A stretch of 64,000 nucleotides of DNA, from assembly GCA_000171875.1 (NCBI GenBank), contig ABHI01000003.1:496001-560000 (forward strand). Reading direction: 5' to 3'. The notes under the pieces were generated by a model. It was given only the letters and a program-made list of their open reading frames with translations. It was not told the DNA's origin and made no database searches. Below, piece after piece: positions 33,735 to 42,669 of this stretch. This DNA is from Flavobacteriales bacterium ALC-1. GTDB lineage: Bacteria; Bacteroidota; Bacteroidia; Flavobacteriales; Flavobacteriaceae. Position numbers and translations under genes: made by a program. Every line of letters starts with the position of its first letter. Within the stretch, counting starts at the first letter, position 1.

Positions 33735-34463
33735 TTATTTTTCATTTTGAGTTAACCATTTAAGACTTTGGTTAAAATATTTTTTCATTGACTTATTCAA
33801 AAATTGACTGTATTCCGTTTTTTCATTTCGTTCTTTCGATAACCAAGCCATTGAATAAGCAATTATCTGTTCGGGCAAATATCCTTGACTACTTGACTGC
33901 CAACCAAATCCTTGAGAGCTGAATTGAAATCGGGAATTACCAATAAAAATCCCAAATCCGTAAGTAATGGCAGTAAAGTCAGTCAGAAATTCATCGTTTT
34001 CCTCAATTCTGTTTTCACCCAACAGAATTTGATGTGCCAATTCGTGAGAAATGGTTGCAATTAATGAAATAGGATTTTTTAATTGTCCAGTTTCGATGGA
34101 AATTATAGTTCCGTTTTCTGTTTGCTCATAAGTTCCGCTTGCACTTTTCCAACTTCCATTTAAGTCGGCTGGCGAGGTTAAAATTGTTCCATCAGCCATT
34201 TCTATTGGCGAGTCAGAGAAAAAGTCCAATTTTATATCAACATTTTGGATATTCATCAATTCCATTGTCCGTTCAAGAATGAATTCCGCATCTTTTTCTG
34301 TTCCGTCAAAAGTTCGTTCGTAAAAATCTTTAGTTGGCGTTACTGTTCGGATTTCCATAAAATGCTCTTTTCCAAATTCCGTTTTTAACCAATTCAGATC
34401 TTCATCAACCCATATTTTGTCTTCTGTAGTAATTGGTAGTTTTTTCTTTTTATTCCAGAACAT
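33735..34463 (-). CDS. Putative zinc metallopeptidase-like protein (HELAH)
   Basis: A 242-residue soluble protein with no signal peptide. The segment SLIATISHELAHQILLGENR (about residue 132) contains an HExxH zinc-binding motif, with a downstream Glu/Asp-rich stretch (NDEFLTDFTAITYG) that could give the third ligand. This suggests a zincin fold. I do not recognise the family. Sole gene of its cassette. Confidence 0.65.
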   Translation of the reverse strand: MFWNKKKKLPITTEDKIWVDEDLNWLKTEFGKEHFMEIRTVTPTKDFYERTFDGTEKDAEFILERTMELMNIQNVDIKLDFFSDSPIEMADGTILTSPADLNGSWKSASGTYEQTENGTIISIETGQLKNPISLIATISHELAHQILLGENRIEENDEFLTDFTAITYGFGIFIGNSRFQFSSQGFGWQSSSQGYLPEQIIAYSMAWLSKERNEKTEYSQFLNKSMKKYFNQSLKWLTQNEK

Positions 34464-34481
34464 TAATGGTTGGGTTAAATT

Positions 34482-34683
34482 GCTTACAACGTCTCTGTAT
34501 ATGAAAAGTAGCGCTGAAAATAAGCGATAACTTTGCGGATTAATACGAGCCGAATTTTTAAATTTTACTATTTACTTTTTTACTCGAAAATCGTCAAATT
34601 TAAAAATTTGTGACTTTCCAAAAATGCCCAAAACATAGTCTAAGCAAAGAGTTACGCTATTTTTATATACAATGTTGTATGTA
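34482..34683 (-). repeat. attC-like site 23, long divergent form
   Basis: A 200-bp site: left arm GCTTACAACGTCTCTGTATA with GAAAAGTAGCG; right arm GTTACGCTATTTTTATATAC then AATGTTGTATG. The inner 130 bp holds its own inverted segments (AATTTTTAAATTTTACTA / AAATTTAAAAATTTG). Confidence 0.85.
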
Positions 34684-34697
34684 GTGCTTTCCACAAT

Positions 34698-35216
34698 CTA
34701 ATTCGTTTTCGCGTATACATCGATGCTTATTAATTTTCCATTTTTTATTTCGCACTCTTTCATTGTTCCTTCATTTTTGAAATCAAGTTTAGACATTGCA
34801 TTTTTACAATTCACATTATCGGTCTCAACAAATCCTTCAATTCTATTTAGTTTGAGTTTGTTTAATCCGTAATCAGATATTAAAGGTAAAACTTCTTTCA
34901 TAATTCCCATTCCCCAAAAATCGGGAAGTAGCCATAGTCCGATTTCCGCTTTGCTTTTTTTATAATCAATATCATTTAGTCCGCCTGCACCATAAAAAGT
35001 TTGATTATCGAGAGAGCAAATCGCCCACCATTTTTGTTTCTTATCCGCAAACCAAGTCATTTGCTCTTTAGTAGCCTCTAAACTGTCAAAACTAATTTCA
35101 TAATGCTGAATAACACTTGGATTTGAGAGTCCGTTAAAGACATTTTCAATGTCCAAACCTGTTATTTCACGCAATAAAATTCGGTCAGTTTTTATAGTTG
35201 GAAATTCGTTTTTCAT
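34698..35216 (-). CDS. GNAT N-acetyltransferase, RimJ/RimL-like
   Basis: A 172-residue acetyltransferase beginning FPTIKTDRILLREITGLDIE. The cofactor region KAEIGLWLLPDFWGMGIMKE and LNRIEGFVETDNVNCKNAMSKL are typical of the family. It is unrelated in detail to the other GNAT cassette (16678-17181). Acceptor unknown. Sole gene of its cassette. Confidence 0.85.
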   Translation of the reverse strand: MKNEFPTIKTDRILLREITGLDIENVFNGLSNPSVIQHYEISFDSLEATKEQMTWFADKKQKWWAICSLDNQTFYGAGGLNDIDYKKSKAEIGLWLLPDFWGMGIMKEVLPLISDYGLNKLKLNRIEGFVETDNVNCKNAMSKLDFKNEGTMKECEIKNGKLISIDVYAKTN

Positions 35217-35252
35217 TACCTATAATTTCAATTCAGCGAGTTTTTTTGCATT

Positions 35253-35389
35253 ACACACAACGGTCTTGTGTATGGTTAGTTGCGTTGGCTATGACTAAGT
35301 TAGTAAACAAAAACGAACCAGAGGAAATTCCGAAGGAATTTCCAAGTAGGCAATTGCCCAAGCAATTGATTATACACGTTATTGTACAC
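35253..35389 (-). repeat. attC-like site 22
   Basis: Left arm ACACAACGGTCTTGTGTATG, right arm AATTGATTATACACGTTATT with ATT for GTT at the end. Inner hairpin GAAATTCCGAAGGAATTTCC. The outer ATTGTACAC matches GTGTACAAC at site 21. Confidence 0.9.
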
Positions 35390-35392
35390 TGG

Positions 35393-36145
35393 TTATTTTA
35401 TATTCTCCTCAATCCATTTCTTATAAAAGCTAATACGAGCATAATATTCAGTTACTCCATAAACACCTTGTTTTCCACTATCACTATCTGCTTGATTTGA
35501 ACTAACTCCAACAATGTATCTCACATTATCTACGTCAATAAAAGCAGGTCCACCACTATCACCAGGTCCACTTACTCCTTCTAATTCTGTAGTATTTTCC
35601 GATTGTGGACTATCAAAACTAAAGATAATCCATTGACCGTCTACTTCATCTATTCTATTAGTTGCTGCTCGTGTAATCTTATCCCAATTTTGAGAACCTG
35701 TTAACCCAGTTCCGAAATCACCTCTGCCTACAATCGTTATTTGTTTTCCTTTTTCGTTTTGTTTATCGTATAGTTTTGCAAAAGGAATATTTGTTATACT
35801 TCCTTTAAATTTTATTAATGCTATATCATTTTCAATTGATGTATTACTTATTTGGAAGTTTGGGTGTAGAATTACTTTTTCTACATCATATTGTTTATTG
35901 TCAATACTCACTTTTGGTATTTCTCCATTTTCCAATTCTTCTTTTAATAGAATAGCTGCGTGTGCAGCTGTTACAGCCCAATTTTCTTTAATCAGTGTAC
36001 TCTCACCATCAGATAAGTGACAAATTTGAGAATATTTTTTTCCTAATTCAATAAATCGTTCATCTGGTACATCGTGACGTACTATTAAACTCATCAATGA
36101 AATTGATAACATTAGAAGTAATAAGATTGAGCTTGCTTTTTTCAT
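35393..36145 (-). CDS. Trypsin-like (S1) serine protease
   Basis: A 250-residue secreted protein (N-terminal hydrophobic ~1-22). The S1 catalytic triad is visible: VTAAHAAILL (His), ENDIALIKF (Asp) and EGVSGPGDSGGPAF (Ser in GDSGGP). It lacks the usual N-terminal IVGG, so activation may differ. Trypsin-fold enzymes are not frequent in Bacteroidota, so transfer is plausible. The leader (about 113 bp from the crossover point) could hold a promoter. Confidence 0.88.
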   Translation of the reverse strand: MKKASSILLLLMLSISLMSLIVRHDVPDERFIELGKKYSQICHLSDGESTLIKENWAVTAAHAAILLKEELENGEIPKVSIDNKQYDVEKVILHPNFQISNTSIENDIALIKFKGSITNIPFAKLYDKQNEKGKQITIVGRGDFGTGLTGSQNWDKITRAATNRIDEVDGQWIIFSFDSPQSENTTELEGVSGPGDSGGPAFIDVDNVRYIVGVSSNQADSDSGKQGVYGVTEYYARISFYKKWIEENIK

Positions 36146-36251
36146 TTGTACATTAGTTTAAATTTAATAACCCAAACCTAAAATATTTATCTAGCTTTTA
36201 TGTTAATTGAGAGTTAACGGTAGGTTAATGGTTATTCGGTTTTTCTAACTT

Positions 36252-36390
36252 GTGTACAACGTGTTTGTGTATGGTTAGTTACGTGGTTTAGCAACTAATT
36301 TAATAAACAAAAACGAGCCAGAGAAAATTCCGAAGGAATTTTCCAAATAAGCACTTACCAAAGCAATTAATTATACACGGAGTTGTAGGT
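36252..36390 (-). repeat. attC-like site 21
   Basis: Left arm GTACAACGTGTTTGTGTATG, right arm AATTAATTATACACGGAGTT, inner hairpin GAAAATTCCGAAGGAATTTT. The outer GTTGTAGGTA matches TACCTACAAC at site 20. Confidence 0.92.
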
Positions 36391-36392
36391 AG

Positions 36393-37154
36393 TTATTCTT
36401 CCGTTTCCGTTTTTTTCTTTGAATCGATTAACTCAATTAATTTTGTCAGAGACGATTTAATTTTGACCGATTCACTCTTTTTAAACATCAATTCCGCTTT
36501 CTTTTTCATTCCGCTATAATTTGCGTCAGGATAAAGTTCAATTAGTTGGGTAAAGTACTTATCTATTCCGTCAGCAAGTTTAGTTTTTCCTTTATCGGAA
36601 AACGCCTTTTCTTCGTTTATCTCATCCAAGTAGATAACATAATTGTCAATTAAAGTTCTTATGTTCGAATTAATAACATTCTTGACTCTTGCAGAATTTG
36701 GGTCGTCTGCACTTTCTAATATTTCCTCATTTCCTAATTTAAAATAGTCAAGTTGCAAACTCAAACCATATTGCCAAACAGCCAACATTTCTATGTCATA
36801 AACATACATATCCTTTCGGTCTGTTGCTTGGTAAATTTGATGCATATCTTTCCAACGCTCAAAGAATTCTGTTGCAACTGCATTCCGATGTTTTATGCCT
36901 AATTCATTGTCTTTAAGTACTATTTTAAAGTTTTGTTCGTCAGTTAATTTTTCAACGATTATTCTTTGTTCTGGATTATCAAAAGTTGGTTTCTTTTCAT
37001 CGTCTTCATAACCAAATCTTAAATTAAGGATTACATCTTTATAGTCTGTTGTATCCCAATATCTTTTATCTAATGGGTATTCATTTTTCTCTGTTCTGCA
37101 ATTAGTTAATGTTGTGAAAACTAATGCTATAAGAATATATTTAATTTTTGTCAT
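36393..37154 (-). CDS. Hypothetical lipoprotein, 253 aa
   Basis: A lipoprotein (LVFTTLTNCRTE, Cys 19) with a helical, acidic mature part and no recognised domain. It overlaps the upstream membrane protein gene by 14 bp, so the two are co-translated and likely work together at the envelope. Two-gene cassette. Confidence 0.65.
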   Translation of the reverse strand: MTKIKYILIALVFTTLTNCRTEKNEYPLDKRYWDTTDYKDVILNLRFGYEDDEKKPTFDNPEQRIIVEKLTDEQNFKIVLKDNELGIKHRNAVATEFFERWKDMHQIYQATDRKDMYVYDIEMLAVWQYGLSLQLDYFKLGNEEILESADDPNSARVKNVINSNIRTLIDNYVIYLDEINEEKAFSDKGKTKLADGIDKYFTQLIELYPDANYSGMKKKAELMFKKSESVKIKSSLTKLIELIDSKKKTETEE

Positions 37155-37848
37155 TAATTATTATTTTTGGATTTTCGTATTGATTTAGCGAAGTTAATAA
37201 ACTATCAACTTCTTTCTCGTATCTTTTTTGTTCACTTAATACATAGCTGTGAAAAGTATTGTAATCATATTCTTTTTGAAAAGCTCTTTCTTTTGCCTTT
37301 ACATCTTTTATTATTCCCTCGATTTTGTTTTTATCTAAAACCTTTAAATCAGATATTTCTTGTTTTGCTTTACGAGCAAACAATTCTGTGATTTTGATGT
37401 GATACTTTTCGTGAGTTAAGAGTTCTGTACTATTCGTGTTTTTTTTATAAACGAAAGAGCGTGAAGGATAGAATAATGATTGTACAGTTACAGAATTATC
37501 ATCAATTTCACTATCTATTGATGTTACGACATATGCAAATCGTTCATTTCCATATAGTGATTTTTTAAAAAATTCCAAACCTCGGAAGTTCTGAAATGTG
37601 ATTTGGTCGTACTTATCAAAAGTCATAGGTTTTTGGTAATTCAAGTAGTTTGTATGACTTAAAATTCCAAACACAATTCCAGTAAAAATTAGAATTAAAA
37701 AACTGTATTTCGTAAAACGCAATAACCTTTTGAGCAGTTTCTTGTTCTCTTCTTTTCGTTCTTTTAATAATAAGTACAATTGATAAAATACTGGCGAAAA
37801 GTAAAGTAGTACAATCAGTATAATTATTAAATAGTCATTCATTCGCAA
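37141..37848 (-). CDS. Hypothetical membrane protein, 235 aa
   Basis: Two membrane helices near the N-terminus (about 4-26 and 44-65) are followed by a long charged extracytoplasmic or coiled-coil part rich in Lys/Glu. Not recognised. It precedes and overlaps the lipoprotein gene 36393-37154 in the same cassette. Confidence 0.65.
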   Translation of the reverse strand: MRMNDYLIIILIVLLYFSPVFYQLYLLLKERKEENKKLLKRLLRFTKYSFLILIFTGIVFGILSHTNYLNYQKPMTFDKYDQITFQNFRGLEFFKKSLYGNERFAYVVTSIDSEIDDNSVTVQSLFYPSRSFVYKKNTNSTELLTHEKYHIKITELFARKAKQEISDLKVLDKNKIEGIIKDVKAKERAFQKEYDYNTFHSYVLSEQKRYEKEVDSLLTSLNQYENPKIIINDKN

Positions 37849-37862
37849 AGGTTGGTTTTAAT

Positions 37863-37999
37863 TACCTACAACGGTCTTGTGTATGATTTCGTTCCGTGTT
37901 TCAGCAACTAAATTAGCAAATACAAACCGAATAGAAAATCCGCGAGGATTTTCGTAAGTAGGAGAGTACTAGCAATGAATTATACACGGTGTTGGCAAC
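37863..37999 (-). repeat. attC-like site 20
   Basis: Left arm CTACAACGGTCTTGTGTATG with ATTTCGTTCCG; right arm TAGCAATGAATTATACACGG. GATTTCGTT/AATGAATT family with hairpin GAAAATCCGCGAGGATTTTC. The outer GTTGGCAAC matches GTTGCCAAC at site 19. Confidence 0.92.
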
Positions 38000-38014
38000 T
38001 GGCTTTTATTCAGT

Positions 38015-38452
38015 TTACATATCACCTTCACCTGCTGGTACTATTACAAAACCGTATTCCACATCTTCTGGAACTTTATATTTTTCCCAATATTCACCTC
38101 CAATTCCAGCTAATTCACCTTTTTTATCATCAACTTCAAGTCCAGTTTCTCCGAAAAATATTTTAGTTCCAATGTCAAATATTATTGAATCCGTATCTAC
38201 AAATTCGAATATTTTCTCGTCATTCGGTTTTAAAGTGAATTTGCCTTTAATATTCACAGGTTTGTCAGTTTCATTACGTAAGAATATTTTATAAGAAGCT
38301 CCAGTCTTTTTATATTCGGCTGGAATTATATATGTTTCGTCACCTTTTTCAATGATTTCATTTCCGTGTTTATCTTTATATCTATTCTCGTTTTTACAAC
38401 CAAATAAAAATGATAAAATTCCCATAGTCAATATTATTGTTTTTACTCTCAT
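38015..38452 (-). CDS. Hypothetical lipoprotein, 145 aa
   Basis: A lipoprotein (LSFLFGCKNENR, Cys 19) with a beta-rich mature part (YKIFLRNETDKPVNIKGKFT). Not recognised. Its start overlaps the upstream 79-residue gene by 4 bp (translational coupling). Two-gene cassette. Confidence 0.65.
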   Translation of the reverse strand: MRVKTIILTMGILSFLFGCKNENRYKDKHGNEIIEKGDETYIIPAEYKKTGASYKIFLRNETDKPVNIKGKFTLKPNDEKIFEFVDTDSIIFDIGTKIFFGETGLEVDDKKGELAGIGGEYWEKYKVPEDVEYGFVIVPAGEGDM

Positions 38453-38688
38453 TTTTTTAAATTTCCATCATCGAAAATAAATTCAAATTGATGTGTTTTG
38501 TCTAAAATCTCACCTCCAATGCTTTTGAATGTTCCGAACTGTCCTTTCCAATCTTCGAAGTCAGATTCTTTATTAGTATCCCAACGAATTAAACCATAAA
38601 AATCAGGTTTGTCAAATTCAGACTTGACCACAACTCCGAACTCTCCATTTAGAGAAACTTTCATTCCGATTTTAAAACTGTCGTTCAT
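38449..38688 (-). CDS. Hypothetical protein, 79 aa
   Basis: A small soluble protein (MNDSFKIGMKVSLNGEFGVV), with a beta-barrel-like pattern (GVVVKSEFDKPDFYGLIRWD). No named family recognised. It precedes and overlaps the lipoprotein gene; the pair may be functionally linked. Confidence 0.6.
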   Translation of the reverse strand: MNDSFKIGMKVSLNGEFGVVVKSEFDKPDFYGLIRWDTNKESDFEDWKGQFGTFKSIGGEILDKTHQFEFIFDDGNLKK

Positions 38689-38697
38689 TTTTAGCTT

Positions 38698-38835
38698 GTT
38701 GCCAACGTGTTTGTGTATGGTTAGTTGCGTGGTTATGCAACTAAGTTAGCAAACAAATCACAGATAGAAAATTCCTGCGGAATTTTCGTAAGTCGGCAGT
38801 GACCTAGCAATTAATTATACACGGTGTTGTACATT
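38698..38835 (-). repeat. attC-like site 19
   Basis: Left arm TTGCCAACGTGTTTGTGTAT, right arm AATTAATTATACACGGTGTT, hairpin AAAATTCCTGCGGAATTTT. Main family. The outer GTTGTACATT matches ATGTACAAC at site 18. Confidence 0.93.
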
Positions 38836-38837
38836 GT

Positions 38838-39488
38838 TTATTTAATTTTCAACATCATACCATAAGTAACCCAGTCGAAATGTTCTGCAGTTGATTTATA
38901 TATATAACTACCATCTGGAAAGATATCTAGTATCTTGACATTAATAACTTTCCCAATATACTTCCGCAAACTTCTATCAGTCATCCTTTTGTATATAAGA
39001 TTGTATTCAGAATCAGAAATCCACTCAATGAAGTAGATTTGTTTTTCATCCTTGGCTTTTTCTCTTTGGATTTTCTTTTTCCTAATAATTTTTGTTTGAT
39101 TGTAAAATGGATTCTTATAACGATATTCTCCTTTTAATAATGAAAAATCCTTAGGTATATCTTTACCCTTTTTATCGATATTTTCATATTTAGAATTAAT
39201 CAATCTTAAGGTTGTATAGTGGCAATCATTTTTCAGTTTACTATTTTCATAAAATTCAATACCGAGTAAATATTCCTTTATTTGATTAATAACATATTTA
39301 TTTTCATATGTAGATTCATTGGCGATTGATTCTACATCAAAAATTTTAGCTTCATCATTGACACAAAACTTCACCCTTAAAAAATCAACGCCATTGGCAT
39401 CATCAACAAAAAAATCCTTTTGAATTTGACTTTGAGAAAAATTTGCAATTAGAAGAAATATTAGGAATATAAATTTTGGCTTGTTCAT
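38838..39488 (-). CDS. Secreted hypothetical protein, 216 aa
   Basis: Signal peptide about 1-20 (IANFSQSQ). The mature part is basic and beta-rich with no recognised domain; only two Cys. Sole gene of its cassette. Role unknown. Confidence 0.6.
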   Translation of the reverse strand: MNKPKFIFLIFLLIANFSQSQIQKDFFVDDANGVDFLRVKFCVNDEAKIFDVESIANESTYENKYVINQIKEYLLGIEFYENSKLKNDCHYTTLRLINSKYENIDKKGKDIPKDFSLLKGEYRYKNPFYNQTKIIRKKKIQREKAKDEKQIYFIEWISDSEYNLIYKRMTDRSLRKYIGKVINVKILDIFPDGSYIYKSTAEHFDWVTYGMMLKIK

Positions 39489-39493
39489 AAATG

Positions 39494-39631
39494 ATGTACA
39501 ACGGTCTCGTATAACCGTCAGTTACGGGTTTAAATTTACTAATTTTCGGTTAAGCACTGACGCTTGCAATTCCGAGTGGATTCGGACGTAGTCGAATCCG
39601 CCGTAATTGCGGTTATACATTGTTGTATGCC
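39494..39631 (-). repeat. attC-like site 18, divergent family
   Basis: Left arm ATGTACAACGGTCTCGTATA; arms GTATAACCGTCAGTTACGG and CCGTAATTGCGGTTATAC pair over their whole length with one bulged T and one G.T. Inner hairpin GGATTCGGACGTAGTCGAATCC. The outer GTTGTATGCC matches GGCATACAAC at site 17. Confidence 0.92.
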
Positions 39632-39636
39632 GTTTT

Positions 39637-40371
39637 TTATTTATAGTAATAATACCAGTTGCTTTCATAATTCGTGTCAAAATTCTCTTTGCTATCCAGA
39701 AAAACCGAATAAAAATCTTTCTTAAAATATCCGAATTCATCATACTTTTTCAATATATCAAAATATTGTTCATTCCATCTTTTATGTAATTCAGAATCCT
39801 GATATTTCTTTAGTTGCTCATCTGTATATAAAAAAATGGTAGCACTATTAAATCTTCTGTCAATCATCCATATTTCTGGATTATTTATTTCCGATTTCAG
39901 TTTTTTGATTTCTTTATCAGGTATGTTTTCGTTTGCCTCATCTTTTGCTATTGTTTCAAAGTCAGAGAAGTAAACAAAAAGGTTGTTTGATTTATAAGTC
40001 AGTCCAAGTAGCCTTTTAATCCAATGCGGTTTATTTTTCAATTCATAATTTGAAGTTATTTCTCCAAATTTATTCGCAATTTCGTTTTGTTTGATTTTGT
40101 CAAAATTATAAGTCCGATTGTCCATAAACTTTCCTTTGTCTTTTGCATATTCAAGACAAACTTGCAGTCGTGGATTGGACTTGTTATTGTCCATAAAGTC
40201 AAAGATTAAATTCAATGTTTTTACATTGTATTTTTCATTAATCCATTTCGCAAGTGGCTCAAATTCCTCTTTTATTCTTGAAATTCCTTGCTTTATTTTT
40301 TTTGTTGATTTATAATCTTTGTCTGAGGTAAATATCATTTTTTCGTGCGAAATGTTTTTCTCAAATGGCAT
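39637..40371 (-). CDS. DUF3885-like protein
   Basis: Started at ATG 40371, whose ATG lies within the cassette arm TTGTATGCC, only 5 bases after the crossover point. A longer frame to 40410 would read through the repeat. The 244-residue soluble protein ends ...YFKKDFYSVFLDSKENFDTN followed by a YESNWYYYYK tail, which I associate with DUF3885 (function unknown, immunity-like in some contexts). Family call is moderate. Confidence 0.65.
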   Translation of the reverse strand: MPFEKNISHEKMIFTSDKDYKSTKKIKQGISRIKEEFEPLAKWINEKYNVKTLNLIFDFMDNNKSNPRLQVCLEYAKDKGKFMDNRTYNFDKIKQNEIANKFGEITSNYELKNKPHWIKRLLGLTYKSNNLFVYFSDFETIAKDEANENIPDKEIKKLKSEINNPEIWMIDRRFNSATIFLYTDEQLKKYQDSELHKRWNEQYFDILKKYDEFGYFKKDFYSVFLDSKENFDTNYESNWYYYYK

Positions 40372-40504
40372 ACAACGTGTTTGTGTATGGTTAGTTGCGT
40401 GGTTAAGCAACTAAGTTAACAAACAAATCACAGATAGAAAATTCCAGCGGAATTTTCGTAAGTCGGCAGTGAACTAGTAATTAATTATACGCGGTGTTAC
40501 CTGT
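40368..40504 (-). repeat. attC-like site 17
   Basis: Left arm GCATACAACGTGTTTGTGTA, right arm AATTAATTATACGCGGTGTT, hairpin AAAATTCCAGCGGAATTTT. Main family. The outer GTTACCTG matches CAGGTAAC at site 16, and the TAA in it is the stop codon of the next gene. Confidence 0.93.
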
Positions 40505-41039
40505 TTGCTTTTTTTATTTCTTCAATCAGTTTGTTTTCATTCTGCCCATTCCTGCCCATTGAAACTAATGAACTTTTTTTGTCAAGGTCGCACACGCTAT
40601 TTACTAGTACTTTTTTGTTGTCAAATAATATTGTAATCTGTTCTCCCCAACTACCAGATAAAAACCCTGGATGTGTTTTCGCAAGAATTACTTTTGAATT
40701 TGATTTATATATATGCCATTCCAATTCTTCTGCAACTTTATCTATGATTTTTTTTAATTGCGATTTGTTGAGATTGGTATTTACTTCTTTAAATTTCAAT
40801 CTGCTTTTTTGCAAGTAGAAAAATAGAATTCCTAATAATGCTGGTATTATTAAAAACCAAATTTCTCCTGATTTTATGGGTTTATGTGAGTTCTCAAAAT
40901 AATCTTTCAGATACATAAAGGTTAATGTAGCTGGTATTATAAAACAAAAGCCTACAATTCCATAATGCTGAACCTTTTCCCAAAAACTCAATTTTAGTTC
41001 TTGGTATTCTAATCCATATTTTATTTTCTCGCTAGTCAT
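40497..41039 (-). CDS. Hypothetical membrane protein, 180 aa
   Basis: Two membrane helices (about 27-47 and 60-82) and a C-terminal soluble beta-rich domain (VAEELEWHIYKSNSKVILAK) of unknown type. The stop codon TAA is part of the repeat arm (GGTAAC). It shares a cassette with 41062-41661; the 22 bp between them contain a scar resembling a lost repeat. Confidence 0.65.
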   Translation of the reverse strand: MTSEKIKYGLEYQELKLSFWEKVQHYGIVGFCFIIPATLTFMYLKDYFENSHKPIKSGEIWFLIIPALLGILFFYLQKSRLKFKEVNTNLNKSQLKKIIDKVAEELEWHIYKSNSKVILAKTHPGFLSGSWGEQITILFDNKKVLVNSVCDLDKKSSLVSMGRNGQNENKLIEEIKKANR

Positions 41040-41061
41040 TTACCGCTGGCCTTTTTCTAAT

Positions 41062-41661
41062 TCAATTTATTTTATAAATCATTTCATAATCGTGTGCAGT
41101 CACGAACATTGGATAATCACTCCATTTTTCCGCGCTTTCTTTAGCACTTTTATATGTTTTTCTAAAAAGCTCTTGCAAACGTAAAATAACTAATAATTCA
41201 GCAACTTCATAAGCTTGCTCAATTTCGGGAATATCGAATTTTTGATTTTTATAAACATCTTCGTAAACTTTTTGAATGTTTTCAAATCCAGTTATTGTCA
41301 TGTCTTTATTCGCACTATGCTCATAATCCGCTAACCAGTCGAAATCTTCTTGTCCGATTTCGCTAAATGAAAACAAGTCTATAAACCATCTGTCATAATT
41401 TATAGTAAATCCGTTCATTTCGCAGTAAAAGGCTTTTAGCTTTTTTGTAAAACTAAAAGTGTATTTCAGTTTTACACTTGAATAGAAATTGGAAATAAAT
41501 TTGCTTAATTCCGATTCCAAATGCAGAAGATTCATTCCAATTAGTTGATGAAATTCCGTTTGAGGAATCTTGCTCAATTCCGATTCCGCTAATTGTATTG
41601 CAGAATTCAAATCATTCCGCTTTGCATATTCGTTAAGCTTATCTTCTAAATCGAAATTCAT
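41062..41661 (-). CDS. Hypothetical protein, 199 aa
   Basis: Started at ATG 41661 (MNFDLEDKLNEYAKRNDLNS); the longer frame to 41757 is a read-through of the repeat. A soluble, largely helical protein with many acidic and aromatic residues (TINYDRWFIDLFSFSEIGQE). Not recognised; the general look is that of immunity or antitoxin-like proteins, without proof. Confidence 0.6.
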   Translation of the reverse strand: MNFDLEDKLNEYAKRNDLNSAIQLAESELSKIPQTEFHQLIGMNLLHLESELSKFISNFYSSVKLKYTFSFTKKLKAFYCEMNGFTINYDRWFIDLFSFSEIGQEDFDWLADYEHSANKDMTITGFENIQKVYEDVYKNQKFDIPEIEQAYEVAELLVILRLQELFRKTYKSAKESAEKWSDYPMFVTAHDYEMIYKIN

Positions 41662-41676
41662 AGGTTTGTTTAGCTT

Positions 41677-41810
41677 GCAGGTAACGGTTTTGTGTATGTC
41701 TCGTTGCGGAAAATCAGCTATGATTTTCCGCCGTAACCGAAAGATAGCAAATTGCAATGAATTCCGATTAGGAATTCAGCCGTAATGAGCTATACACATT
41801 GTTGTACGCT
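41677..41810 (-). repeat. attC-like site 16
   Basis: Left arm CAGGTAACGGTTTTGTGTAT with GTCTCGTTGCGG; right arm CCGTAATGAGCTATACACAT. Two inner hairpins: GAAAATCAGCTATGATTTTC and GAATTCCGATTAGGAATTC. Same family as site 5. Confidence 0.93.
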
Positions 41811-42197
41811 GGCTTTTATATTTGTATTAATTCGGTCAAATTTCTTTTCACCGAGTTCAAATTTTATTAATTCCGAATTCCGTTCCACTATATTTTTAAA
41901 AGTCAAAAATTCGGTTTTGTTCTCGTTCCAAAATTCAGATTGAACATTAGAGATAGCCATAAGTAAATCACCTTCGTAAAAATCGCCTTCTGCCAATATA
42001 TTTTTATCTAATTCGCTTATTCCAATTTCAATGATGTGTTTAAGTCCAACTTTTTGAGAAATCAACAATCTCAATTGCTCAATAGTCAATTCATCAATTG
42101 GAATTTTTCTGTACATATGGCAAGTAGCAACAAGTCCAGAAGTAAATTCATTTGGTTCTGTCCAATAATCGTTTTCTAATTGTTCAATTGATTTCAC
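41790..42197 (-). CDS. CdiI-like (contact-dependent inhibition) immunity protein
   Basis: A 135-residue soluble protein beginning KSIEQLENDYWTEPNEFTSG, then VATCHMYRKIPIDELTIEQL, VGLKHIIEIGISEL and AEGDFYEGDLLMA. This pattern matches the family annotated as contact-dependent growth inhibition system immunity protein. Such proteins bind a cognate CdiA toxin tip. No CdiA/CdiB or toxin gene is present here, so it would be an orphan immunity gene. It follows 42202-42660 in a two-gene cassette. Its 3' end runs into site 16. Confidence 0.78.
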   Translation of the reverse strand: MKSIEQLENDYWTEPNEFTSGLVATCHMYRKIPIDELTIEQLRLLISQKVGLKHIIEIGISELDKNILAEGDFYEGDLLMAISNVQSEFWNENKTEFLTFKNIVERNSELIKFELGEKKFDRINTNIKASVQQCV

Positions 42198-42201
42198 TTT
42201 A

Positions 42202-42660
42202 CTAATCCTTAATTAATTTTTCAGTAACTTCTGTCAATTCCAATTCCGTTTTATTTATTCCGATAAGTGATTTGAGTTTTTCAAAAGGCGATTTTGGTTT
42301 ACACTTAACAATATTCCACAAATCTTGTCCGTCAAATTCTGTTGGATAAAGAATATTTGATTCCCATTCGGTCGATGAAAACAGAGTTGCAACTAATTCA
42401 AATTCCTTTTTTTCACCTAACTTTTTCATCATTTCTTGGATATTGTCTGCATACATTGAAATTTCAAAATACTCCGCTTTTGCATTGTAAATTACCAAAA
42501 ACCAATCGTCAATAAATGGTCCGCTTGCTGTAGTGTATTCCGCAATTAATTTTATACTGTCAATTGGAATATTAACAACTTTATTTCCGTCAAATTCCCA
42601 AACAACAATTTCGTTGTCAATAAATGTTTTTCCAGACTGATTTTTATTTTCGGTGCTCAT
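42202..42660 (-). CDS. Hypothetical protein, 152 aa, possibly immunity-like
   Basis: A soluble 152-residue protein starting MSTENKNQSGKTFIDNEIVV. The centre (YTTASGPFIDDWFLVIYNAK) is beta-rich. I do not know the family. It is 4 bp upstream of the CdiI-like gene in the same cassette, which hints at a paired protective role. Confidence 0.6.
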   Translation of the reverse strand: MSTENKNQSGKTFIDNEIVVWEFDGNKVVNIPIDSIKLIAEYTTASGPFIDDWFLVIYNAKAEYFEISMYADNIQEMMKKLGEKKEFELVATLFSSTEWESNILYPTEFDGQDLWNIVKCKPKSPFEKLKSLIGINKTELELTEVTEKLIKD

Positions 42661-42669
42661 TTTTAGCTT

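Noticed and set aside
37975..38294. Plus-strand frames opposite the lipoprotein at 38015-38452
   Set aside because: They start within the repeat and are low-complexity shadows; the minus strand carries a proper lipoprotein.
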